Below are positions 29,631 to 35,659 of a stretch of 39,465 nt of DNA, piece after piece; position 1 is the stretch's first letter; each line of letters opens with the position of its first letter. The DNA lies in NCBI RefSeq assembly GCF_000308515.1, contig NZ_BAFV01000028.1:1-39465 (forward strand), in the 5' to 3' direction. A program made the position numbers and the translations under genes. This stretch comes from Nocardia carnea NBRC 14403. Lineage in GTDB: Bacteria > Actinomycetota > Actinomycetes > Mycobacteriales > Mycobacteriaceae. Below the pieces are notes generated by a model. That model saw only the letters and a list, made by a program, of their open reading frames with translations, searched no databases and was not told where the DNA came from.

Positions 29631-30239
29631 TCAGCCGGCGGGGTACTGCGTGGTGCGCAGCAACCGGGCCAGATGGGCGGCGTTGCGCGCCGCCGTGGCA
29701 TTCGTCGACGCGACGGCGTCGGGTGTGCGCTCGAGGTCCAGATAATCCACCCCGCTCATCGCCTCACCGTTCCAATAGGTCGCGCCCTGGGCGGCGACGG
29801 TGAAACCGATATCGTTGAGCGCCTGGAAGACATCGGCGACGATCTTGTGCGCGCCGTCCTCGTTACCCACCACGGCCGCGACCGCGACCTTGCCGAACAT
29901 CGCGGGCCGCCCCGCATCGTCGGTTTCGGAGAGTTCGGCGTCGAGCCGCTCCAATGCCCGCTGTGCCACCGAGGACATGTGCCCGAGCCAGGTGGGGGTG
30001 CAGAACAGCAGGATATCGGCGGCCGCGACCCGGGCGCGGATATCCGGCCACTGGTCGCCGTCGCCCTCGTCGGTGCTCACCCCCGGCCGGATATCGTGAT
30101 CGACCAGCCGGATCACCTCGCCGCTGACCTCGTGTGCGGTGAGCTCGTCGAGCAGTTGCCGGGCGATCCGGTCGCTACTGGATTCGGCCGGTGATTTCTT
30201 CAGTGTGCACACCAGCGCGACTGCGCTCAGAGAAGCCAT
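29631..30239 (-). CDS. Flavodoxin-fold NAD(P)H:FMN reductase-like protein
   Basis: 202 residues. ALVCTLKKSPAESSSDRIARQLL is the FMN-phosphate loop of the WrbA/NADPH-dependent FMN reductase group. ADILLFCTPTWLGHMSSVAQRALERLD holds the isoalloxazine-contact TPTWLG loop, and VAVAAVVGNEDGAHKIVADV the third loop. It should bind FMN and pass electrons to a quinone or partner protein. GGAGCGGAGG is 7-9 bases before ATG 30239. It is the first gene of the minus-strand redox set and is divergent from the STAS gene across 294 bases. No SigF-type promoter was seen on its strand. Confidence 0.88.
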   Translation of the reverse strand: MASLSAVALVCTLKKSPAESSSDRIARQLLDELTAHEVSGEVIRLVDHDIRPGVSTDEGDGDQWPDIRARVAAADILLFCTPTWLGHMSSVAQRALERLDAELSETDDAGRPAMFGKVAVAAVVGNEDGAHKIVADVFQALNDIGFTVAAQGATYWNGEAMSGVDYLDLERTPDAVASTNATAARNAAHLARLLRTTQYPAG

Positions 30240-30533
30240 CGTCGTATGAACCTCCGCTCCTGCCGTGGTGCCCGAGCCGGGGGCCGGCTGCCGTTGCCCC
30301 CGCAATAGCCGCCCCGGCGCGAGGTAAACGTCTCCCGCCGCGACCGTGACCGCGCCCGGTGTACAGAGGCAGCGACTCGTGCCAGAATGAGGTCGAGGTT
30401 GAAACACACAGCCGAACCCTGTGCGGCATATGTCGGCAGTCGGGCTCCCCCGGATGGGCGCGCCGCTCGTCCGGTCGCTGGTCCCGACCGGGTATGCCAA
30501 CCGGAAATCCCCAACGCAACGGACGGGATTCAT

Positions 30534-30941
30534 ATGTCGGTAACCACCGCCCTGCACCAGATCGAGCAACACCGGGGAAACGATCCGCGCACCGCAGCCG
30601 CCGGCCGCATGTGGTCGCGCCGCAGTACCGAATATCCCGACTGCCTGATCGCCCGGGTCGAGGGTGAACTCGACGCGGTCGGGCTCGACGACTTCCGTGC
30701 GCTGCTCGGGAGCTGTCGGAGCGACGGCTGCCGGGTGGTCGTGCTGGACCTGCGGGCCACGACGTTTCTGTGTATCCGTGCCGCATCGGCGCTGTCCGGT
30801 GCGAAGAGCGACGCCTGGCGCCACGGGGTCGAATTACGGCTGGTCAGTGGCCGGCACGATATCGAGCGAGCGCTCCAGATCACGGGTGCGCGCCACCAGT
30901 TCCGCTATTTCCCGACACTGCGCACGGCCCTGGCAGGCTGA
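30534..30941 (+). CDS. STAS-domain protein, anti-anti-sigma-like with altered phospho-site
   Basis: 135 residues. LIARVEGELDAVGLDDFRALLG and VVVLDLRATTFLCIRAASALSGAK give the STAS strand-helix-strand pattern of SpoIIAA/RsbV proteins. In those proteins the loop after the third strand reads DS(S/A)GL and its Ser is phosphorylated by the anti-sigma kinase. Here it reads FLCIRAAS (78-85), so the usual acceptor position is not Ser or Thr. It sits immediately before rsbW-sigF on the same strand but is separated by a strong hairpin. ATG 30534 follows GGACGGG. GGGTAT (30490-30495) lies upstream without a matching -35. Confidence 0.8.
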   Translation: MSVTTALHQIEQHRGNDPRTAAAGRMWSRRSTEYPDCLIARVEGELDAVGLDDFRALLGSCRSDGCRVVVLDLRATTFLCIRAASALSGAKSDAWRHGVELRLVSGRHDIERALQITGARHQFRYFPTLRTALAG

Positions 30942-30954
30942 AACCGCGCGATAC

Positions 30955-30985
30955 CGACCACCGCCGGAGGGCCCGGCGGTGGTCG
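30955..30985 (+). terminator. Hairpin terminator after the STAS gene
   Basis: A perfect 13-bp stem, CGACCACCGCCGG (30955-30967) with its complement 30973-30985, has a 5-base AGGGC loop and begins 14 bases after the STAS stop. It would separate STAS from rsbW-sigF transcripts. A GGAGGG-GTG translation-start-like signal lies within the loop and right arm and would be hidden by folding. Confidence 0.65.
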
Positions 30986-31127
30986 CCGTATGTGAAGAGT
31001 TCGCGCGTGCCCGATTGCTGTCCGGGCTGTGCCCGATCGAGCACATCACACCTGCGCTGCGCACCGGATTCGACCGGATATTGCCGGCCGTGCACCGGCG
31101 CGTGGATCGGATCCGAAGCGGGCTTGC

Positions 31128-31153
31128 GGTTTCGGCACCCTGATGCGGGGTAC
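31128..31153 (+). promoter_or_regulatory. SigF autoregulatory promoter of rsbW-sigF
   Basis: GGTTT (31128-31132), a 15-bp spacer and GGGTAC (31148-31153) match the SigF consensus exactly. It lies 125 bases before the rsbW ATG. In M. tuberculosis the usfX-sigF operon is transcribed from a SigF promoter in the same relative place, so positive autoregulation is likely. Confidence 0.75.
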
Positions 31154-31278
31154 CAGCGCATGTGACAATCAGGCCGAGACAGATGTCGCGGCGTCGCCGC
31201 TGGGTCAATGCCACTGTGGCCCCGGCAGGCGCCCCCGGCCCTCGGGTGGGCCGCAGGAACGAGGTGGTGGTGGTGCGC

Positions 31279-31722
31279 ATGGTGGACAGCGTCTCCGACT
31301 CTGTGGAAACGACTTCACGGGATACGACGACCGTCGGCGTGCGGGTACCGGCGGAGCACGAGCAGTTGGTGATGCTGCGCGCGTTGGCCGAGACGGTGGC
31401 GTTGATAGCCGATTTCGGTTTGGACGAGGTGACCGATATCCGGTTGGCCCTCGACGAGGTGGCCACCTCGTTGATCGCGGGCGCCGTTGCCAAGTCGTCA
31501 CTGAGCTGCGACTTCGATTATGACGAGCACCGGATGACTGTGCGCGTAGCCTCGACAGCGGCGACCGAATCGCTCCTCGATCAGGAAGGGTTCGGCTGGC
31601 ATATAGTGCGGACCCTGACGCGTGGGGTCGGCGTCGTGCAGCATCCCTACGACGTGGCGAGGGGTGGATACCCGACCGATGTCGAATTCAGCTGGTACCG
31701 AGGGGGCGCCGATGGCGCATGA
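31279..31722 (+). CDS. rsbW: RsbW/UsfX-like anti-sigma-F factor
   Basis: 147 residues, close to UsfX (RsbW, Rv3287c). The HATPase fold is indicated by VRVPAEHEQLVMLRALAETVAL, the N-box DIRLALDEVATSLI (53-66, where the usual Asn is replaced as it is in UsfX), and FGWHIVRTLTRGV. It binds SigF and keeps it from RNA polymerase; release is by an anti-anti-sigma partner. ATG 31279 fits the family length. GTG 31162 in the same frame would give a leaderless 186-residue form with a basic N-tail. It overlaps sigF by 11 bases. Confidence 0.88.
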   Translation: MVDSVSDSVETTSRDTTTVGVRVPAEHEQLVMLRALAETVALIADFGLDEVTDIRLALDEVATSLIAGAVAKSSLSCDFDYDEHRMTVRVASTAATESLLDQEGFGWHIVRTLTRGVGVVQHPYDVARGGYPTDVEFSWYRGGADGA

Positions 31723-32527
31723 GGCACCGCGTATCGATCCGGGGCCCTCACGTCGCCATCGTGGCAGCGACAGCTACGACGATATCGAGCCGTTGTTCGG
31801 CGAAATGGCCGCCGCGCCCGAAAAATCGGCGCAGCGGGCAGCGCTGCGCGCGGAAATACTCGACCGGTGTCTTCCGCTGGCCGAACATATCGCCCGGAAG
31901 TTCTCCGGGCGCGGCGAAGCCTACGACGATCTGTTGCAGGTGGCCCGGCTGGGCCTGTTGAACGCCGTCGAGCGATTCGATGTCGGCCGGGGTTCGTCGT
32001 TCTTGTCGTTCGCCGTCCCGACGATCATGGGGGAGGTGCGCCGTCATTTCCGGGACAACACCTGGTCGGTGCGAGTGCCTCGGAGGGTCAAGGAGATCCA
32101 GCTCAGCCTGGGTCCCACGATCGAGATCCTGTCCCAGCGGCTGGGCCGGGTGCCGCGGGCCCGGGAGATCGCCGACGAACTCGAGATCGATCTGGTGGAG
32201 GTGACCCAGGCGTTGATCGCGGGTAATGCCTACCAGACCTCCTCGCTGGACGCCCCCGCCGGTGAGGACGGCGAATCCGCCGCGCCGGCGCTGGTGGATT
32301 CACTGGGGTGCGACGAAGCGTCGTACGGCTGGCTGGAGGACTATCTGGCGGTCGAACCGTTGCTGGGCGAGCTCTCCGATCGGGAGCGCCAGGTGCTGCG
32401 GATGCGTTTCTTCGAATCCAAAACGCAGTCCCAGATCGCCGAGCGGCTCGGTGTCTCGCAGATGCATATCTCCCGGATACTGTCGCGGACCCTCGGGTGG
32501 TTGCGGGAGGAAGCGCTGCGCGATTGA
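31712..32527 (+). CDS. sigF: SigF-type general stress sigma factor (SigB/F/G group)
   Basis: 271 residues. Region 2 (GEAYDDLLQVARLGLLNAVERFD, 69-90) and 2.4 with FLSFAVPTIMGEVRRHFRDNTWSVRVPRRVKE (97-128) are typical of the SigB/SigF/SigG group. Region 3 includes LGRVPRAREIADEL. Region 4 has ELSDRERQVLRMRFFESKTQSQIAERLGVSQMHISRILSRTLGWLRE with the -35 recognition helix. It should read GGWWT-N15-GGGTAC promoters, as found before its own operon and the csbD-like gene. GAGGGGG precedes ATG 31712, which overlaps the rsbW end. A hairpin follows the stop. Confidence 0.92.
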   Translation: MAHEAPRIDPGPSRRHRGSDSYDDIEPLFGEMAAAPEKSAQRAALRAEILDRCLPLAEHIARKFSGRGEAYDDLLQVARLGLLNAVERFDVGRGSSFLSFAVPTIMGEVRRHFRDNTWSVRVPRRVKEIQLSLGPTIEILSQRLGRVPRAREIADELEIDLVEVTQALIAGNAYQTSSLDAPAGEDGESAAPALVDSLGCDEASYGWLEDYLAVEPLLGELSDRERQVLRMRFFESKTQSQIAERLGVSQMHISRILSRTLGWLREEALRD

Positions 32528-32550
32528 CCCGCCGCCGATGCGCCGGCGGG
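32528..32550. terminator. Hairpin between sigF and the converging DinB-fold gene
   Basis: CCCGCCG (32528-32534) pairs with CGGCGGG (32544-32550) around a 9-base loop, directly after the sigF TGA. It is followed by CCTCT. Short but well placed between two converging stops. Confidence 0.5.
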
Positions 32551-32581
32551 CCTCTCGCGGACCGATGGCGGGTGGGTGGCG

Positions 32582-33112
32582 TCAGTGCTGTACCGCCGCG
32601 GAATCCGTGGTGCGGGCGTGCACACCTCGCAGGTAGGCGGCCTGTCCCGCGTGCTGCAGATCGTCGGCGATCACGCTGATCAGTCGCACGCCCATGGTCA
32701 CCGGCGGATTCCAGGTTTCGTCCACGACTTCGTCGAGGTCGCTGTCGGCGAGATTACCGACGAATCGCAGGGTGTGGGCGTGGACGGCGTCGTAATAGCC
32801 GGTGAGCAGCTCCGCCGGGGCCTGGATTTTGGAGACATCGGCGGGGGTGTCCCCGTATCCGGTGGCCGCGCGGTCGATGGGGAGGTCGAAACGTTCGAAC
32901 CAGCCGCGCCCGGTCCAGAACGATTCGCCACCGGTCAATTCCGCGAGATGTTCGTCCTGGACCCGGGTGAGATGCCAGATCAGCCAGGAGATCGAATTGG
33001 CTTCCGGGTCGGGCCGGTAGTTCAGGCCCTTGTCGTCGAGTCCGTCGACCGCCTCGTGCACGACCTCGCGGATCCGTTCGAAGGCATCGGTGAGCATATC
33101 GGCGCTGTTCAT
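32582..33112 (-). CDS. DinB-fold protein (mycothiol-dependent transferase-like)
   Basis: 176 residues in the DinB/YfiT four-helix fold. The three metal-binding His are plausibly in ISWLIWHLTRVQDEHLAEL (His about 46 and 53) and the C-terminal DDLQHAGQAAYLRG. GLNYRPDPEANS resembles the LxWRP stretch that precedes the first His helix in actinobacterial members. Some relatives use mycothiol (maleylpyruvate isomerase, MST), others have no known activity. ATG 33112 with GGAGAA upstream is chosen over an in-frame Met 31 codons earlier. It converges with sigF. Confidence 0.87.
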   Translation of the reverse strand: MNSADMLTDAFERIREVVHEAVDGLDDKGLNYRPDPEANSISWLIWHLTRVQDEHLAELTGGESFWTGRGWFERFDLPIDRAATGYGDTPADVSKIQAPAELLTGYYDAVHAHTLRFVGNLADSDLDEVVDETWNPPVTMGVRLISVIADDLQHAGQAAYLRGVHARTTDSAAVQH

Positions 33113-33237
33113 GGATTCTCCGTCGCTCGGTACGGGAGCGGCGCTCCGCTGCGACGGGCCGCTTCCCACGGTCGGCTCTGCTTTCGTTTCCGAAAGCAAT
33201 ACCACCGCCGGGCGCCGGCAAACCGGAGCGACGCCGC

Positions 33238-33860
33238 GTCAGTCGGATTCCAGTTCGGCCGGCCGTACTCGCCGCGCCGGCCGCCGGGTTGCGGATCGGC
33301 CTGCCCGACGACCGCGTCCTGCCGCCGAGTGCCTCCACTCGCCAGGCTTACGACGAACTGCGAGCCACCTTCGAAGTCGAGGCCAATGACGCCGTGCATT
33401 TCGTGGCGCCCGGCGGCCGGTCGGTATCGCCGGATGCCATCGGACGGTATGCGGCGGCGCTGTCCCGGGTGGACGGAATGGCGCGGGTGAATTCGACCGC
33501 GGGGGTGTTCGTCGGCGGTGTGCTCGCCGGACCGGCGCCGGATCCCGGCCGGCTGGTCAGCGATACCGGGACCCGCCTGGAGGCCATCCCGACCCGGCGG
33601 ATACTGGCCGGCACCGAGGTTCATCGAGCGCTACCGGGCCACCGGGGACAATCGCCGGGCGGTACTGGAAGGGTTGCAGCGCGGAGCTCCGCTCGTCCCC
33701 GCGGCCGCGCTGGTGCCCGCATTCATGCGGCTGGCGGGGTCGGCGAACTGGTGGGCTCCGCCCGGTTTGCGGCGGTGGGCAGTCCTGCCGAACGGGCGGA
33801 GTGCCTCGGCCGACGGCCCGGGAAGTGCCGATGATCGCCAATCGGTGGCGAGCTGAGACC
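33238..33860 (+). pseudogene. Deleted remnant of an MMPL/RND lipid transporter gene
   Basis: Two fragments of an MMPL protein lie in different frames. Frame 1 (33238 to about 33610) reads RIPVRPAVLAAPAAGLRIGLPDDRVLPPSAS.. and continues through IGRYAAALSRVDGMARVNSTAGVF to SDTGTRLEAIPT: the end of a membrane helix and the following periplasmic segment. From 33617, frame +1 reads RFIERYRATGDNRRAVLEGLQR, a cytoplasmic segment, then runs at once into LVPAFMRLAGSANWWAPPGLRR, the usual C-terminus. The N-terminal half, the helices between the two fragments and the last two helices are missing, so at least two internal deletions and one frame change have occurred. It lies between the DinB-fold and NTF2-like genes. 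No intact copy is in the window. Confidence 0.85.
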
Positions 33861-33871
33861 GGGCCCGATTT

Positions 33872-33899
33872 CGGGCATACGGGTGGCGCCGTATGCCCG
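33872..33899. promoter_or_regulatory. 11-bp perfect inverted repeat upstream of the NTF2-like gene
   Basis: CGGGCATACGG (33872-33882) and CCGTATGCCCG (33889-33899) flank a 6-base GTGGCG loop. It lies about 70 bases before the gene start and just after the MMPL remnant, so it may be an operator or the old terminator of the MMPL gene. Confidence 0.45.
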
Positions 33900-33968
33900 G
33901 TCGGCGCCGGGGCCGGAAAAGTGGAACGTGTTCTTGTTGTGGACGGCCGTTCGTGCCAAGGTGACCTC

Positions 33969-34451
33969 ATGGATCTGCAGGCACTCGAACAAATCCGCAC
34001 CCTCAAGTATCGGTACTTCCGGACTCTGGACCTGAAACAGTGGGACGATTTCGCCGCCACCCTGGACCCGGAGATCGAGGCCCGCTACGGCACGCATGTG
34101 ATGGGCTCCGAACTCGTCTTCGACACCCGCGAGGCGGTGGTCGATTTCATGCGCAAGAACACCGGGCCGAGCATCGTGACCACCCATGTCGCCAACCATC
34201 CGGAGATCGTCGTCGACGGTGATACCGCGACCGGGAGCTGGCTGTTCGAGGATACGGTGATCGCCACCGAATTCAATGTCCTGATCCGGGGTTCCGGGTA
34301 CTACACCGACCGGTATCGCAAAGGGGAGGACGGTATCTGGCGGATCGCCGCCACGTCCTATGTCCGGATCTACGAATCCTCGCAATCGCTGGCCGATACT
34401 CCCAGTCACACCCTGATCAGCAATATGTGGGCACCGGCCGGCGATAAGTAG
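33969..34451 (+). CDS. SnoaL/NTF2-like protein
   Basis: 160 residues. LQALEQIRTLKYRYFRTLDLKQWDDFAATLDPEIEARYG is the typical first helix pair of SnoaL-like proteins with the Tyr/Asp pattern of the active-site side, and VTTHVANHPEIVVDGDTATGSWLFED, GSGYYTDRYRKGEDGIWRIAATSYVR form the strands. Relatives include steroid isomerase- and dehydratase-like proteins in actinomycetes. The substrate is not evident. AAGGTGA precedes ATG 33969. Its stop is 3 bases from the converging alcohol dehydrogenase stop, so no terminator fits between them. Confidence 0.87.
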   Translation: MDLQALEQIRTLKYRYFRTLDLKQWDDFAATLDPEIEARYGTHVMGSELVFDTREAVVDFMRKNTGPSIVTTHVANHPEIVVDGDTATGSWLFEDTVIATEFNVLIRGSGYYTDRYRKGEDGIWRIAATSYVRIYESSQSLADTPSHTLISNMWAPAGDK

Positions 34452-34454
34452 GGC

Positions 34455-35495
34455 TCACGGTACGAGGACCGCGCGTCCGCGGATACGCCCCTGTTCCAGC
34501 AGTGCGTAGGCGTGGGCGCCGTCCTCCAGCGCGAACTGCTGGGTACGGACCTCGATACTGCCTGCCCGGGCGAGTGCGACACTGTCGATGAGATCGCGTT
34601 TGGTGCCGCCGTAGGATTTGCGGACGGTCGCGCCCCACGGCAGTCCGGGGCCACCCGCGGGACCCGCGGTGATTCCGGGATCCCCGTCGCCGAGGCCGAT
34701 CATCCGGTAGGCGCCGTTGGGGCCGACGCTGCGCACCGAGAGCTGGGCGGTGGCATCCACCCCGACGAAATCGAATACCGCCTCGGCGCCGCGACCGCCG
34801 GTCAGCTCCAGGATCCGGTCTGCGGTATCGTCACCGGCCGCCAGCACCTCGTGCGCCCCGCATTCGACTGCCAGGTCCCGTTTATCGGGGTCGGTGTCCA
34901 CCGCGACGATCCGGGTCGCGGTGAGGGCGCGCAGGATCTGGATGCCGACATGGCCCAGGCCGCCGGCGCCGATCACCACCGCGGTCGACCCGGGATACAG
35001 CTGATCGCGGGCTCCGCGGATGGCGTGATAACTGGTGAGGGCCGCATCGGCCAGCGGCGCGGCGGCCACGAAATCCATATCGCCGATAGGCACGAACGAA
35101 CCGGCGGGGACGGCCACGTATTCGGCCATCCCGCCGTCGGGGCCCAGGCCCGGGCAGGGCGGCATGGCGACCCGGCCCGCCGTGCGGCATACGTTTTCGT
35201 TCCCGCTCACACATTCCGGGCAGTTCCCGCACGACCAGCACAAATACACGATCCCGCGGTCCCCGGGCGTATGCCCCTCGACCCGGTCGCCCACCGCGGC
35301 GATCGTGCCCGCTATTTCGTGGCCCAGGATCAGGGGTTCGTCGCGAACCTTGAACGGCAGGTGCAGGACGTGCAGGTCGGAATGGCAGATTCCCGAGGCG
35401 CCGACCCGTATCAGCAGTTCACCCGGGCCGGGTTCGGGTGTCGGCACATCGCGCATCTCGAGTCGGCCGGGTTCGGTGAGTTGCAGTGCGCGCAT
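34455..35495 (-). CDS. Zinc-dependent NAD(P) alcohol dehydrogenase
   Basis: 346 residues, medium-chain dehydrogenase fold. Catalytic zinc ligands are Cys37 (GICHSDLH) and His59-Glu60 (GHEIAG). The structural zinc has Cys89, Cys92, Cys95 and Cys103 (SCGNCPECVSGNENVC). The nucleotide-binding VIGAGGLGHVG and an acidic residue after it (VAVDTD) favour NAD. Both domains are complete. ATG 35495 is preceded by GAAGGAAA. It is divergent from the flavin monooxygenase gene and shares a 164-bp control region with it, which suggests that both act on the same alcohol or ketone pathway. Confidence 0.93.
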   Translation of the reverse strand: MRALQLTEPGRLEMRDVPTPEPGPGELLIRVGASGICHSDLHVLHLPFKVRDEPLILGHEIAGTIAAVGDRVEGHTPGDRGIVYLCWSCGNCPECVSGNENVCRTAGRVAMPPCPGLGPDGGMAEYVAVPAGSFVPIGDMDFVAAAPLADAALTSYHAIRGARDQLYPGSTAVVIGAGGLGHVGIQILRALTATRIVAVDTDPDKRDLAVECGAHEVLAAGDDTADRILELTGGRGAEAVFDFVGVDATAQLSVRSVGPNGAYRMIGLGDGDPGITAGPAGGPGLPWGATVRKSYGGTKRDLIDSVALARAGSIEVRTQQFALEDGAHAYALLEQGRIRGRAVLVP

Positions 35496-35517
35496 GGGGT
35501 TTCCTTCGAATCCGGCC

Positions 35518-35537
35518 GTTATGACGTGACTCACAAC
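35518..35537. promoter_or_regulatory. Imperfect inverted repeat over the dehydrogenase start region
   Basis: GTTATGA (35518-35524), 6 bases, TCACAAC (35531-35537); six of seven arm bases pair. It overlaps the -10 of the dehydrogenase promoter and could be a repressor site, related in part (TGAC..TCA) to the two stronger palindromes on the other side of the control region. Confidence 0.35.
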
Positions 35538-35564
35538 GTAGGCCTGGTGACCGCCGGCTGACAA
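35535..35564 (-). promoter_or_regulatory. Promoter of the alcohol dehydrogenase gene
   Basis: On the minus strand, TTGTCA (35564-35559), an 18-bp spacer and TACGTT (35540-35535). It would start transcription about 32-38 bases before the ATG. Confidence 0.5.
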
Positions 35565-35577
35565 GGGTCGATTTTTC

Positions 35578-35591
35578 TTGACACGCGTCAA
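35578..35591. promoter_or_regulatory. Operator-like palindrome 1 (TTGAC-N4-GTCAA)
   Basis: Perfect 5-bp arms around ACGC, covering the -35 element of the monooxygenase promoter. Shares the TGAC-N4-GTCA core with palindrome 2, whose centre is 33 bp downstream, about three helical turns. Likely bound by the TetR protein encoded two genes downstream (inference). Confidence 0.55.
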
Positions 35592-35606
35592 ATGTGCCCC
35601 TACGGT
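35578..35606 (+). promoter_or_regulatory. Promoter of the flavin monooxygenase gene
   Basis: A consensus -35 TTGACA (35578-35583), 17-bp spacer and TACGGT (35601-35606) form a strong SigA-type promoter. The predicted start is near 35613, 47 bases before ATG 35660, which has AGGAGGT upstream. Confidence 0.7.
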
Positions 35607-35610
35607 TCGG

Positions 35611-35624
35611 GTGACCGGCGTCAC
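35611..35624. promoter_or_regulatory. Operator-like palindrome 2 (GTGAC-N4-GTCAC)
   Basis: Perfect 5-bp arms around CGGC, at the predicted transcription start of the monooxygenase operon. Together with palindrome 1 it brackets the -10, a layout expected for cooperative repression. Confidence 0.55.
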
Positions 35625-35659
35625 TGTCGGCCGGTCTCCCGGAACACGCAGGAGGTCCT

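Larger units (their letters stand above)
30942..31278 (+). other. Spacer between STAS and rsbW: terminator then SigF promoter
   Basis: 337 bases. The left part has the STAS terminator and the centre has a SigF-type promoter (31128-31153). A 54-codon plus-strand frame, 30979-31143, starts inside the terminator stem and is not called. From GTG 31162, just after the promoter, the frame is open into rsbW, so a longer leaderless RsbW form is possible. Confidence 0.55.

Noticed and set aside
30490..30495. GGGTAT before the STAS gene as a SigF promoter
   Set aside because: No GGWWT-like -35 is found 15-17 bp upstream.
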